Shown here one piece after another: positions 21,063-30,038 of a stretch of DNA of 64,000 nt. Origin of the DNA: Leclercia adecarboxylata (GTDB taxonomy: Bacteria; Pseudomonadota; Gammaproteobacteria; Enterobacterales; Enterobacteriaceae); the NCBI RefSeq assembly GCF_006171285.1, contig NZ_CP040889.1:4774001-4838000 (forward strand), written 5' to 3'. A model generated the notes under the pieces. It saw only the letters and a list, made by a program, of their open reading frames with translations. It had not been told where the DNA came from and did no database searches. The translations under genes and the position numbers were made by a program. How positions within the stretch are numbered: the first letter of the stretch is position 1; each line of letters starts with the position of its first letter.

Positions 21063-22166
21063 TTGTTACGTCGAAAATCTTCAAGCCTTCGGACAGAACC
21101 TTTTTCACGCAGGGACATGGTCACGCGCGGGCTAATCATCAGCATTCCCTGGCTGGCGCTGGTTAACATCACCTTTGCCCTGCTGGTTCTGTTGCGAAAC
21201 TGGCTATTCAGCGACATCGACCGTCTTTACGAGGTCGGCACGGCCCGTGCCGCGACGATAGATCTGCTAATGCTGACGGTAATCGTCCTGTTTAGCCTCT
21301 CCCTGCTGCTGGTCTGGCGCAAAAAGCGGGGGCTGAGTCTGCTGTTGCTGCTGGCGGGGCTGATCTGGTCCTTCTGTAGCGTCTGGTTTATCGCCAATCT
21401 GCAATTGCCGTTCGCCTGGCCGCTCTGCACCACTCTCCTGATGACCTCTCTGGCCGCGCTCTATTTTTATCCCGTCGGGCTTGTCTGCTATGCACTGCCG
21501 CTGTGGATCGCGATGCCCGTTGCAAGCGTGATGCTGAACCAGGGCGTCAGTCTGCGCTTTCTGGTGGTGTGGCTTATCTTTACGGGGATCCTGGTCTACG
21601 GACGGTTTATTTTACTGCGCTGGTTTGACGAGGCCTGGCTGCGCCATCAGCAGAATCAGGCGCTGATTGCCCGCCTGGACGCTCTGGCGCATCAGGACCC
21701 ACTCACCGGCACCGCCAACCGCCGGGCGATGGAGGCGGTGCTGGAAAACGCCGCCGAACAGGATAAAGGTTTTGCGCTGATCATGCTCGATGTGGATCAG
21801 TTCAAGCGCTACAACGATTTTTACGGGCATCAGGCCGGGGATGAATGTCTGGCGGCGGTGGCGCTGGCGCTAAAAAAAGTGGTGCGCAGCCCGGACGATG
21901 TGGTGTCGCGCTACGGTGGCGAGGAGTTTCTGCTGATCCTGTTTGATGCGACGGAAAAAGTTGCGGAACGGGTGGCAGCGCGCATTCAGGAGAGTCTGCG
22001 CGCCGCGGCAATTCCGCATGCCGCCTCAACGGTCAGCGACAGCGTCACGGTCAGCATGGGGATCGCTTCGATGACCGTTGGTCAAACGGCCAGCGAGGTG
22101 ATTGCCCAGGCCGACGCCGCGCTGTACCGGGCGAAAAATGCAGGACGAAACCGCTGGTCCTGCTAA
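21063..22166 (+). CDS. Membrane GGDEF-domain diguanylate cyclase
   Basis: Predicted inner-membrane enzyme making cyclic di-GMP. About six hydrophobic segments fill residues 20-190 (for example IISIPWLALVNITFALLVLL and LLMLTVIVLFSLSLLLVW). The C-terminal GGDEF domain carries the active-site signature RYGGEEF near residue 285, plus DPLTGTANRR and the end motif DAALYRAKNAGRN, so it should be active. No clear inhibitory RxxD site was seen. The listed start is a TTG; an ATG at 21117 is an alternative. E. coli K-12 has no GGDEF gene between tynA and feaB. The N-terminal sensor family was not identified. Confidence 0.85.
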   Translation: MLRRKSSSLRTEPFSRRDMVTRGLIISIPWLALVNITFALLVLLRNWLFSDIDRLYEVGTARAATIDLLMLTVIVLFSLSLLLVWRKKRGLSLLLLLAGLIWSFCSVWFIANLQLPFAWPLCTTLLMTSLAALYFYPVGLVCYALPLWIAMPVASVMLNQGVSLRFLVVWLIFTGILVYGRFILLRWFDEAWLRHQQNQALIARLDALAHQDPLTGTANRRAMEAVLENAAEQDKGFALIMLDVDQFKRYNDFYGHQAGDECLAAVALALKKVVRSPDDVVSRYGGEEFLLILFDATEKVAERVAARIQESLRAAAIPHAASTVSDSVTVSMGIASMTVGQTASEVIAQADAALYRAKNAGRNRWSC

Positions 22167-22198
22167 GGGTGCGGATTTTTGGTTCGGTGCGGTTTGGT

Positions 22199-22283
22199 GT
22201 CGGGTGGCGGCTGCGCCTTACCCGACCTACGGGGCGGTAAACCGGCCAGACCGTAGGCCCGTGCAAGCGCAGCGCCGCCGGGC
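22199..22283. repeat. BIME: two inverted REP elements
   Basis: REP-type palindrome GTCGGGTGGCGGCTGCGCC... (22199-22232) and a second, oppositely oriented unit (22251-22283, CCGTAGGCCC...GCCGCCGGGC) lie in the convergent gap before feaB. This is the usual enterobacterial arrangement between converging genes. Confidence 0.85.
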
Positions 22284-22284
22284 G

Positions 22285-23784
22285 TTAGTACCGCACGCAC
22301 ACTGATTTGGTTTCACACCAGCCGTCCAGCCAGTCAGGGCCGAAATCACGCCCTGTGCCGGACTGCTTCATGCCGCCGAACGGCAGGTTGGCGTCGATCA
22401 GGGTATGGCTGTTCACCCATACGGTGCCGGCCTGCAGGCGGTCGGTGTACTCCAGCGCTTTGCTGATGTTTTGCGTCCAGACGCTGGCGGTCAGACCGTA
22501 TTCGGTATCGTTCGCCAGACGTAATGCCTCTTCGCCGTCGGCGACGCGCACCAGGTTCACCACCGGGCCAAACACCTCTTCGCGGGTCAGGCGCAGGCTG
22601 GCGTCCGGGTTCACCACCAGCGTTGGCGAGACATAGTAACCCTGGTCGTTGGGACCACGATTGCCGGTAATCAACTCCGCCTGACGCGACTGGGCCTCGT
22701 CGAGGAAGGTTTGCACCTTGTCACAGTGGGCGCGGGAAACCAGCGGGTTAATGTGCGCCTCCTGGGACATCCCCGGCCCGACGCTCAGGGATTTCACCGC
22801 CTGCTCAAAACCGCTCACCACGGTATCAAACAGCGGCGCTTCGATGTAAATGCGCGAGCTGGCGGCGCACACCTGCCCCTGGTTGAGGAAGCTGCCGGTC
22901 ATCAGCCCTTCGATCACCCATGACGGATCGGCATCCTTCAGCACGATGGCCGGGTTTTTACCGCCCAGCTCCAGGGTTACGCCCATCAGGCGGTCGGCAG
23001 CGGAGCGCGCGATCTGCTTGCCAGTGGCGGTCGAGCCGGTAAAGCTCACTTTGGCGATATGCGGATGGTTAGTCAGCGCCGCGCCACACACCGCACCGCT
23101 GCCGGTGACCACGTTAAAGACGCCGTCCGGGATCCCGGCTTCACTTGCCAGTTCCGCCACGCGCAACAGGGTCAGCGGCGTGGTTTCGGACGGTTTGATC
23201 ACGATAGAGCAGCCTGCCGCCAGGGCGGGCATCACCTTCCACATGCCGATCAGCAGCGGGAAGTTCCACGGCACGATCCCGGCCACCACGCCAATCGGCT
23301 CTTTGCGGGTCCAGGCCTGGTAGCGAGCCCCCTGCGGCATCGGAATGGAGAGATCCAGCGTCTTACCGGAAATTTTTGTCGTCAGCCCGGCGGTGTAGCG
23401 CATCCAGTTCAGGGTGCAGCCTACTTCAAATGCGCGGGAGATGTTAATGGATTTGCCCTGCTCGAGGGTTTCAAGCTGGGCCAGCTCCTCGGTGTGCTGC
23501 TCCACCAGATCGGCGAAGCGCAGCAGAATACGTTCACGCTCAGCGGGCAGTTTGCCACACCAACTGCGGGCCACGAAGGCGCGCCAGCCGGACATCACCG
23601 CCCGGTCGACATCCTGCGCACTGGCATCGGCCGTGGAGGCAATCACCTGCCCGGTTGCCGGGTTATAGATATCCAGACGCTTTTCGCTGTCGGAAGCGGA
23701 CGATTGTCCCTCAATCCAGAGGCCGTGCTGGCGATCCAGAAATTGCTGCACGCTGTGCAGTACTGCGACCTGTGTATCAGACAT
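22285..23784 (-). CDS. feaB: Phenylacetaldehyde dehydrogenase FeaB
   Basis: NAD-dependent aldehyde dehydrogenase that oxidises phenylacetaldehyde made by TynA to phenylacetate, the substrate of PaaK. Of 499 residues, the catalytic Glu lies in [13 protein letters not shown] (about 270) and the catalytic Cys in [14 protein letters not shown] (about 303); the NAD-binding [13 protein letters not shown] segment precedes them. It is divergent from feaR and preceded by two FeaR-type sites. Confidence 0.96.
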   Translation of the reverse strand: MSDTQVAVLHSVQQFLDRQHGLWIEGQSSASDSEKRLDIYNPATGQVIASTADASAQDVDRAVMSGWRAFVARSWCGKLPAERERILLRFADLVEQHTEELAQLETLEQGKSINISRAFEVGCTLNWMRYTAGLTTKISGKTLDLSIPMPQGARYQAWTRKEPIGVVAGIVPWNFPLLIGMWKVMPALAAGCSIVIKPSETTPLTLLRVAELASEAGIPDGVFNVVTGSGAVCGAALTNHPHIAKVSFTGSTATGKQIARSAADRLMGVTLELGGKNPAIVLKDADPSWVIEGLMTGSFLNQGQVCAASSRIYIEAPLFDTVVSGFEQAVKSLSVGPGMSQEAHINPLVSRAHCDKVQTFLDEAQSRQAELITGNRGPNDQGYYVSPTLVVNPDASLRLTREEVFGPVVNLVRVADGEEALRLANDTEYGLTASVWTQNISKALEYTDRLQAGTVWVNSHTLIDANLPFGGMKQSGTGRDFGPDWLDGWCETKSVCVRY

Positions 23785-23844
23785 AGCGATTCCTTATTAT
23801 TCGCAGGGTGTCATCGCAGTCTAAGATGGGTTTCGGCAATGCGC

Positions 23845-23881
23845 TTTTATCTGTGTGACATTCGCTTTGTCGGCTGTGACA
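23845..23881 (-). promoter_or_regulatory. Paired candidate FeaR sites upstream of feaB
   Basis: On the feaB strand there are two perfect matches to TGNCA-N8-AAA: TGTCACAGCCGACAAA (23881-23866) and TGTCACACAGATAAAA (23860-23845). They start 21 bp apart, two DNA helical turns, and lie 61-97 bp upstream of the feaB start codon. Confidence 0.75.
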
Positions 23882-24019
23882 GGCTCCGCAAAACGCGACA
23901 ATACTGCCGTTTCGCTCTCTTCCTCCGCCGGATTTTTTGCAGGATTTCGCCCCCTGTCACGGGCAATTAGAAACATAAATGCAACAATGTTTAAACATTC
24001 ACGACGTAGCGGGTAACAC

Positions 24020-24925
24020 ATGCGTGCAAACGAAACGGACAATTATCAGCAGTGGCTGGCGCAGATAAACCAGGTTTGTGGGAGTTTTGCGGCCCGGCCA
24101 ATGAGCGGCGAGTTTTACGGTGAGCTGGAATCGACCTGGACCGGTAACCTGAAGCTCAGCACCGTTACTGCTGGCGGCGTGAATCTGTTTCGTACCCGCC
24201 AGGAGATAAAAACCAGCAACGATGCCTGGTTCTACACCGTGTTTCAGCTGGAAGGTGAAGCCGGGCTGGAGCAGGACGATCGGCAGATTGTGCTGAACGC
24301 GGGGGATATCACCCTGATCGACGCCTCCCGCCCCTGCTCGATCTACTGGCCGGAGAAATCCCGTCAGATCTCACTCCTGCTGCCGCGCCAGATCCTGGAG
24401 CAGCACTTCCGTTTTCAGGAGGTGAGCTGCGCGCAGAAACTCTCCCGCAGCCTGCCTACCGTACAGCTCAGCTACCGTCTGCTGCAGGACAGCATGAACA
24501 ACCCGGCACTGAGCGAGACCGAAAGCGAAGCCGCGCTGGAGGCGATGGTCTGCCTGCTGCGCCCGGTATTGCAGCAGCGTGAAGCCGTGCAGCCGCGCAA
24601 GGAGCGTCAGTTTACTCAGGTCCTGACCCTGATCGACGACCATATTCAGGCTGAACACCTGCGCCCGGAGTGGATTGCGGCGGAATGCGGGATGTCGGTA
24701 CGCAGCCTGTACCGGATGTTTGCCGAGAAAGGGCTGGTGGTGGCGCAGTACATTAAGAATCGCCGTCTGGATCTGTGCGCACAGATGCTGCGCAGTGCCC
24801 GCGACGACGAAAAACTGGCGGGGATTGGCTACAGCTGGGGCTTTACCGACCATAGCCACTTCTCAACGGCGTTTAAGCAGCGCTTTGGGATTTCGCCGGG
24901 CGAATACCGCAAACGCCACCGCTGA
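24020..24925 (+). CDS. feaR: AraC-family activator FeaR
   Basis: Activator of tynA and feaB in response to aromatic amines or aldehydes. It has 301 residues: an N-terminal AraC-type ligand domain (about 1-180) and a C-terminal AraC/XylS double helix-turn-helix (about 200-300), with AAECGMSVRSLYRMFAEKG and GYSWGFTDHSHFSTAFKQRF. It is divergent from feaB. Its TGA stop directly abuts the TGA of ydbL on the other strand. Confidence 0.95.
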   Translation: MRANETDNYQQWLAQINQVCGSFAARPMSGEFYGELESTWTGNLKLSTVTAGGVNLFRTRQEIKTSNDAWFYTVFQLEGEAGLEQDDRQIVLNAGDITLIDASRPCSIYWPEKSRQISLLLPRQILEQHFRFQEVSCAQKLSRSLPTVQLSYRLLQDSMNNPALSETESEAALEAMVCLLRPVLQQREAVQPRKERQFTQVLTLIDDHIQAEHLRPEWIAAECGMSVRSLYRMFAEKGLVVAQYIKNRRLDLCAQMLRSARDDEKLAGIGYSWGFTDHSHFSTAFKQRFGISPGEYRKRHR

Positions 24926-25246
24926 TCACTTCTGCATCCACTTGCCGTTGATCCCCTGCACGTACTCGCCGGGGCGGGCGCGTTGGACCAGTTTTGTCCC
25001 GGCCATTTTCGCCACTTCATCCACCGGAATGTTATTGCTGTCCGCCAGTTTCTGATAGCTGTCGGTGCGCGCCTTGTTGATCTGCTCAACCAGCGCCAGG
25101 GTTTCTCTGTCGTGACTGCGCGGGGCAATATACCCGCTCAGCGTCTCCCCGACGCGCCCCTCGGTGCGGGCCTCATTGAGGGTCAGCGCCAGCGCGGGCG
25201 CGCTGAGCAACAGGGTTAGCACAATCAGCGCAATGCGTTTTCTCAT
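24926..25246 (-). CDS. ydbL: YdbL family DUF1318 protein
   Basis: Exported protein of 106 residues with a signal peptide (RKRIALIVLTLLLSAPALA) and a DUF1318 domain. It is the last gene of ydbH-ynbE-ydbL. In E. coli YdbL is proposed to act as a periplasmic chaperone helping YnbE assemble with YdbH. Seven bases separate it from ynbE. Confidence 0.93.
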   Translation of the reverse strand: MRKRIALIVLTLLLSAPALALTLNEARTEGRVGETLSGYIAPRSHDRETLALVEQINKARTDSYQKLADSNNIPVDEVAKMAGTKLVQRARPGEYVQGINGKWMQK

Positions 25247-25253
25247 GGCGGCC

Positions 25254-25445
25254 TCAGAACAGATCGCTGCGCGATTTCAGCAGCGATTCCACGTCTTTAT
25301 CCACTTTGATGTGGATTTCATGTTCAATTTTGACGTTCATGTTGATGGTGATCGGCTCCTTCGACGCCGCCACTTCGATCCTCGGCGTGCAGCCTGTGAG
25401 CGTCAAAATCACTATCGCGGTGAAGCCACCGGCCAGCTTTTTCAT
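25254..25445 (-). CDS. ynbE: YnbE family lipoprotein
   Basis: 63-residue lipoprotein with lipobox LTGC at residues 16-19. The mature part is a short beta-prone peptide (TINMNVKIEHEIHIKVDKDVE). In E. coli YnbE is an outer-membrane lipoprotein that stacks as beta strands onto YdbH to complete an intermembrane bridge. Its start overlaps the ydbH stop by 4 bp. Confidence 0.93.
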   Translation of the reverse strand: MKKLAGGFTAIVILTLTGCTPRIEVAASKEPITINMNVKIEHEIHIKVDKDVESLLKSRSDLF

Positions 25446-28081
25446 GGTTGTTCCTTACATTCCTTGCCTGTCGGACAGTGGTTATCCGGTAGTGCTGCGT
25501 GCTCCTCCAGCCAGGTCTGCAGCTTGTCGCCAAAACGCAGGCTGCGCCAGAGGGTAAACACGTTCTCCTGATGGGTGTAGTTGAGATTAACGGCCTGTGT
25601 CTGGCCCTCGACGCGGCTGGCGCCACGCAGGGTCGAGGCGAGGGTTAATTCACCCAGATTATCTAAATTGAGTTTCGTCCACGACTGCGAAATTTCCATA
25701 TAGCGAAGCCAGTTAATCGCGCCCCCCGCCGCCCCGTTCTCTTTGACCAGCGCATCGGCGGTGTCTTTATCGAGACGCAGGGTCATGGGGCCAGCGTTGG
25801 TCAGCCAGCCATCTTTGATGATCCACCTGTCGTTGTCCAGCCATAAGGGCAGCGCCCCGCTGAACGGCCCGGAGAGGGCAAACTGTTTGGGATTAATCGC
25901 GCTAATCAGTTCGCTGGAGGAGATGTTCTGCACCCGCAGAAGCGCCGCATCGTGCTGGGGCATGCGCAGCTGCTGCAGGGCAACTTTGCCGCCCAGCAGA
26001 TCGACGCTGACGTTGCTCAGCAGCAGCGGGTTCGCGTCGCTCCAGGGATAGTCGCCCTGCAGATCCGCAGTGATATTGCGGGCGGTGACCTGGTTTATCA
26101 CTTCGCCAATGCGCAGCGTCACCGGGCCGTGGGTACCCAAGGACCAGGTGCTCTGGCCGAAGCGGAACGGCAGGACAAAATCGACGCCGTTGATTTTGTT
26201 GTCCGGCATCCAGACGCTGCCGCTTTTCAGCACCCCGTGACCACCGGCCTCAAAGCCCTGATCCGCCGCCGCAGAATAAGCCACCTGGGCATAGAGCTCG
26301 CCGTCCTTGAGGGTCATCTTCCAGTCCGGTGGGATCAGCGGCTGGAAGACGGTTAAGGACTGCTTCGGCCACCACGCCTGACCGCGCAGGCGCTCCCCGT
26401 CCCAGCGCCCGTTCAGCTGTACCGGGCCGATGGCCCGGGCATTGAGGGTGCCTTTATAGTTGAAAAACGTCGGATCGCTGCCGTCGACGCTGAATTTGAT
26501 CGTCGAAGGCGGTAATACGCTGCCGCCGGTGAAGGTGGTTTCTCCGGCATCGAAGGACAACGCGCCGCTGAAGTGCGGCTTCGCCGGATCGCGCTGCCAG
26601 CGGATTGGGCTATCCAGCACCATGCGCGGCGCGCTGGCATGCATTGTGCCGTATTTCAGCTGGTCGAACCCGGTGGAAAGCTCGCTGAGCTCAATGACGC
26701 TGTCGCGCCACTCGCCCCTGCCTGCCACGTCCCAGCGGGCCTGCATCGGGGTGAAGTTGCCCTCGCCCCAGTATCGCCATTGCCACAGGCCGTTGTCCGG
26801 CAGGAAATCACTGGCCCGACCGTCGAGATGCAGGGTGAAATCCCCCATCTCCTGCTCATGGGCGCGCAAAATGGCCTGCAGACGCCCGTCGATGCCTTTA
26901 CGGGTGAGCGCCACGCCAGCCAGCGGCCAGCGAACCTCGTCGATATTCAGGGAGTCGATAATCCGCCCCCGCGAGCGCAGCAGCGCCCCCGGTGCAAACG
27001 CCAGCCGGGGATCGGCGAGACTGCCGGTGAGCGTGGCGGGGAGCTTCGCGTAGAGCGTCAGGTCGTTCTGTTTGGCAATGCCGGTGAGCTGCATCGGCAT
27101 TGAGCTGTCATCCATGCTGAGCTTGCCGGGGCCAAAGGTCAGCACCGCATTGCCCTTCCCGGCGTCGCCCTGGGTGAGCACGTTCATCCGCCCGCTGATC
27201 GCGGCGTTCTCCGTCCCCTGCTGCCAGTTGTCGATCTTAATCCCCAGCCGTCCGCTGAGCGGAATGCCGGCCTGATCCCAGCGCCAGCGCCCGTCGCTGA
27301 TGGTGAGCTGTTCCGGAGTGATCTGCCAGGGAAGATCCAGCAGCGGCTCGCCGCTCTCCCGGGCAATCATCACCAGCTGGCCCTGATTGTCCTGCCACGT
27401 CAGTTCGCCATCCACAAGCGTTGGGATCTGCGGCACCGAGAAGGTCGCCACCGTATGCCCCTGCACCGGCAGGCCATCCGGCACCAGCGGCAGGGTAAAT
27501 TCCCCCACCAGTTTTACCGGCTGGGGATTATCGGGAAGATGAAGCGTGACGTCGGTGACGGTCAGGGAACGCCCGCGTAGTTTTCCCCGCAGGCTAAACT
27601 TATCGCCGTGGTAGACAATTTCCTGCAGCGACGGCGTCAGCGAAGCGGTGAGTTTCCCCTCCCACGCCTGCCAGGGAGAGAGCGTCAGACGGTCGATGGT
27701 CAGCCAGGTGTTGGGCAGCAGGGATTGCCATTCGGCCAGAGTCCTCGGTGCGGCGGGCGAAGGCTCGCTGGCGGGGATTTTACTCAGGCAGGCGCTGTTG
27801 AGATCCAGCGCGCCGATATTGATTTTCCAGCGGCTGGGGTGGCTGAGGGTGGCATCTTCGACGCGGGCAATTTCGCAGTCATCCACCAGATAGCGCAGAT
27901 CGGAGATCACCAGCGCGTTGCGGGTTAAGCGCGGGCTTTTCTCAAAGGCGATGCGGGTCCCGGCTGGCAGCCAGATCCCGGCGAGCGTTGGCACCCACTG
28001 CGCAAGGGTCAGCAGCAGCGTTAACGGCAAAAGAATGATAAGCAGCAGTAGCGCTATCGCGGCTTTGTATGTACCCCTCAT
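25442..28081 (-). CDS. ydbH: AsmA-like intermembrane phospholipid transport protein YdbH
   Basis: Inner-membrane-anchored AsmA-like protein of 879 residues, the same length as in E. coli. One N-terminal TM (IALLLLIILLPLTLLLTLA) is followed by a long periplasmic beta-rich taco/groove fold with DUF748/DUF3971-like repeats. YdbH, TamB and YhdP are partly redundant in anterograde phospholipid transport. First gene of the three-gene unit; ldhA is divergent. Confidence 0.94.
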   Translation of the reverse strand: MRGTYKAAIALLLLIILLPLTLLLTLAQWVPTLAGIWLPAGTRIAFEKSPRLTRNALVISDLRYLVDDCEIARVEDATLSHPSRWKINIGALDLNSACLSKIPASEPSPAAPRTLAEWQSLLPNTWLTIDRLTLSPWQAWEGKLTASLTPSLQEIVYHGDKFSLRGKLRGRSLTVTDVTLHLPDNPQPVKLVGEFTLPLVPDGLPVQGHTVATFSVPQIPTLVDGELTWQDNQGQLVMIARESGEPLLDLPWQITPEQLTISDGRWRWDQAGIPLSGRLGIKIDNWQQGTENAAISGRMNVLTQGDAGKGNAVLTFGPGKLSMDDSSMPMQLTGIAKQNDLTLYAKLPATLTGSLADPRLAFAPGALLRSRGRIIDSLNIDEVRWPLAGVALTRKGIDGRLQAILRAHEQEMGDFTLHLDGRASDFLPDNGLWQWRYWGEGNFTPMQARWDVAGRGEWRDSVIELSELSTGFDQLKYGTMHASAPRMVLDSPIRWQRDPAKPHFSGALSFDAGETTFTGGSVLPPSTIKFSVDGSDPTFFNYKGTLNARAIGPVQLNGRWDGERLRGQAWWPKQSLTVFQPLIPPDWKMTLKDGELYAQVAYSAAADQGFEAGGHGVLKSGSVWMPDNKINGVDFVLPFRFGQSTWSLGTHGPVTLRIGEVINQVTARNITADLQGDYPWSDANPLLLSNVSVDLLGGKVALQQLRMPQHDAALLRVQNISSSELISAINPKQFALSGPFSGALPLWLDNDRWIIKDGWLTNAGPMTLRLDKDTADALVKENGAAGGAINWLRYMEISQSWTKLNLDNLGELTLASTLRGASRVEGQTQAVNLNYTHQENVFTLWRSLRFGDKLQTWLEEHAALPDNHCPTGKECKEQP

Positions 28082-28290
28082 GGGCAGTTAATATCCTGAT
28101 TTAGCGAAAAAATTAGCCGACAGTGCCGAATATTGTGGCATGTTTAGCCCGCCAGTTGAAGCGAACGCCATTTTTAAGGATAGTTGCTACAAAATTATTC
28201 AGAGAACTTATTGAATTCAATAATATTTTATAAATTGTAAGATTATTTTAATCATGCTAACGTAATTGAAAACTCACTGGAGAAAGTCTT

Positions 28291-29280
28291 ATGAAACTCG
28301 CTGTATACAGTACAAAGCAATACGACAAAAAGTATCTGCAGCATGTTAACGAGGAGTATGGCTTCGAACTTGAATTTTTCGACTTTCTGCTTAACGAAAA
28401 AACCGCCAAAACCGCACATGGTTTTGATGCGGTCTGTATTTTCGTTAACGATGACGGCAGTCGTCCAGTGCTGGAAGAGCTGAAAAAACAGGGTGTGAAG
28501 TACATCGCTCTGCGCTGCGCGGGCTTCAACAACGTGGATCTGGATGCGGCGAAAGAGCTGGGTCTGCAGGTGGTGCGCGTTCCGGCCTATTCGCCGGAAG
28601 CGGTGGCGGAACATGCTATCGGCCTGATGATGTCCTTAAACCGTCGTATTCACCGTGCTTATCAACGCACCCGTGACGCGAACTTCTCTCTGGAAGGTCT
28701 GACCGGGTTTACCATGTATGGCAAAACTGCCGGGGTGATCGGCACCGGTAAAATCGGCGTGGCGGCACTGCGGATCCTGAAAGGATTTGGTATGCGTCTG
28801 CTGGCGTTTGACCCGTACCCAAGCGCCGCCGCGCTGGAACTGGGCGTGGAGTATGTCGACCTGCCGACCCTGTACGCGGAATCTGACGTGATCTCCCTGC
28901 ACTGTCCGCTCACCGCAGACAACTACCATCTGCTGAACCAGAGCGCCTTCGACCAGATGAAAGATGGTGTGATGATCGTCAACACCAGCCGCGGTGGTCT
29001 TGTTGATTCTCAGGCCGCCATCGAAGCCCTGAAAACCCAAAAAATCGGCGCGCTGGGGATGGACGTTTACGAAAACGAGCGCGATCTGTTCTTTGAAGAT
29101 AAGTCTAACGACGTTATTCAGGATGACGTGTTCCGCCGCCTGTCCGCCTGTCACAACGTGCTGTTCACCGGCCACCAGGCGTTCCTGACCGCCGAGGCGC
29201 TGATCAGCATTTCCGAGACCACGCTGGGCAACTTGAGCCAGCTGGAGAAAGGCGAGAAGAGTCCGAACGCGTTGTTTTAA
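28291..29280 (+). CDS. ldhA: Fermentative D-lactate dehydrogenase LdhA
   Basis: Cytosolic NAD-dependent D-2-hydroxyacid dehydrogenase that reduces pyruvate to D-lactate during fermentation. Of 329 residues, the nucleotide-binding motif is GVIGTGKIG (about 150), the catalytic Arg lies in NTSRGGLVD and the catalytic His in LFTGHQAFLT. A GGAG Shine-Dalgarno precedes the ATG. The 209 bp upstream to ydbH are AT-rich and hold the promoter. Confidence 0.97.
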   Translation: MKLAVYSTKQYDKKYLQHVNEEYGFELEFFDFLLNEKTAKTAHGFDAVCIFVNDDGSRPVLEELKKQGVKYIALRCAGFNNVDLDAAKELGLQVVRVPAYSPEAVAEHAIGLMMSLNRRIHRAYQRTRDANFSLEGLTGFTMYGKTAGVIGTGKIGVAALRILKGFGMRLLAFDPYPSAAALELGVEYVDLPTLYAESDVISLHCPLTADNYHLLNQSAFDQMKDGVMIVNTSRGGLVDSQAAIEALKTQKIGALGMDVYENERDLFFEDKSNDVIQDDVFRRLSACHNVLFTGHQAFLTAEALISISETTLGNLSQLEKGEKSPNALF

Positions 29281-29344
29281 GTAACACTTTTTTTCTAACA
29301 GCAATGAGGACGCTTAAGAAGAAAAAATGGCTTAAAGCGACTCC

Positions 29345-29512
29345 CTGGTCCGGCTGAAAATCGCCGAAGCGTTTCCGAAAGGCCGGGGCGAGGCGCAGGG
29401 ATGCGCCGAGAGGGCACAGCCTGCAGGGATGCAGGCTGGTGCCCGACCCGAAAGCCTGAAGGAATAAGCTGAGGGCACCGCGAAGCGGCGATTTTCTTTG
29501 CCGGGAGCCGGG
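29345..29512. repeat. Long inverted-repeat intergenic element
   Basis: About 168 bp bounded by GAAAATCGCC (29356-29365) and its complement GGCGATTTTC (29487-29496), with further imperfect pairing outside these arms (CCGG / CCGG blocks). Inside are two copies of GCAGGGATGC (about 29395-29404 and 29424-29433), each part of a small palindrome. The whole could fold as one branched stem. It holds no ORF and resembles non-coding palindromic elements dispersed in enterobacteria; I cannot assign a named family. Confidence 0.6.
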
Positions 29513-29514
29513 AT

Positions 29515-29544
29515 TGTAAAGGGGGCGCGATAGCCCCCTTTACA
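29515..29544. terminator. Perfect hairpin downstream of ldhA element
   Basis: 12-bp perfect inverted repeat TGTAAAGGGGGC / GCCCCCTTTACA with a 6-nt loop. It lacks a T run; it could be a terminator or part of the adjacent repeat. Confidence 0.4.
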
Positions 29545-29620
29545 CGTTCACGGGTGACGGGGCTGACAGAGAAGTGCGGTACGTAAGGTGAACGGAACCA
29601 CCACCTCAGTCGCACGTTCC

Positions 29621-29937
29621 CCCTCACCCCAGCCCTCTCCCCAAAGAGGAGAGGGAGCAGACCGTGCGGCATGTTCCCCTCACCCCAGCCCTCTCCCCAA
29701 AGAGGAGAGGGAGCAGACCGTGCGGCATGTTCCCCTCACCCCAGCCCTCTCCTCAAAGGGGAGAGGGCGCAGACCGTGCGGCATGTTCCCCTCACCCCAG
29801 CCCTCTCCCCAAAGAGGAGAGGGAGCAGACCGTGCGGCATGTTCCCCCTCACCCCAGCCCTCTCCTCAAAGGGGAGAGGGCGCAGACCGTGCGGCATTTT
29901 CCCCTCACCCTAACCCTCTCCCCAAAGGGAAGAGGGA
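29621..29937. repeat. 56-bp tandem repeat array (six units)
   Basis: Units begin with CCCTCACCCC at 29621, 29677, 29733, 29789, 29846 and 29902 (spacing 56, 56, 56, 57, 56). Each has an inverted repeat CCCTCTCC...GGAGAGGG joined to a constant linker GCAGACCGTGCGGCAT. Two unit types alternate (CCCCAAAGAGG and CCTCAAAGGGG) as A-A-B-A-B, and the last unit is degenerate. The CCCTCACCC/GGAGAGGG core is a common dispersed palindromic sequence in Enterobacter-like genomes. ORFs across it are Pro-rich shadows. Confidence 0.9.
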
Positions 29938-30038
29938 ATAAACCCCGCCCCACTTTCAGATTAACCCGCAAGACAATCCCATCCACCGCAATACACTATC
30001 CATTAGCTATTTACGCAGTGAATATACCGAGAAGAAAC

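Noticed and set aside
22102..22305. ORFs across the REP pair between the GGDEF gene and feaB
   Set aside because: They are composed of REP palindrome sequence and gene ends, with no ribosome site or conserved domain.
29621..29937. CRISPR array
   Set aside because: There are no unique spacers; the full 56-bp units are repeated, and no cas genes are nearby.
29588..29941. Pro/Ser-rich ORFs over the tandem array
   Set aside because: They result from translating the 56-bp repeats (PSPQPSPQRGEG pattern); the period is not a multiple of 3 and no ribosome site exists.
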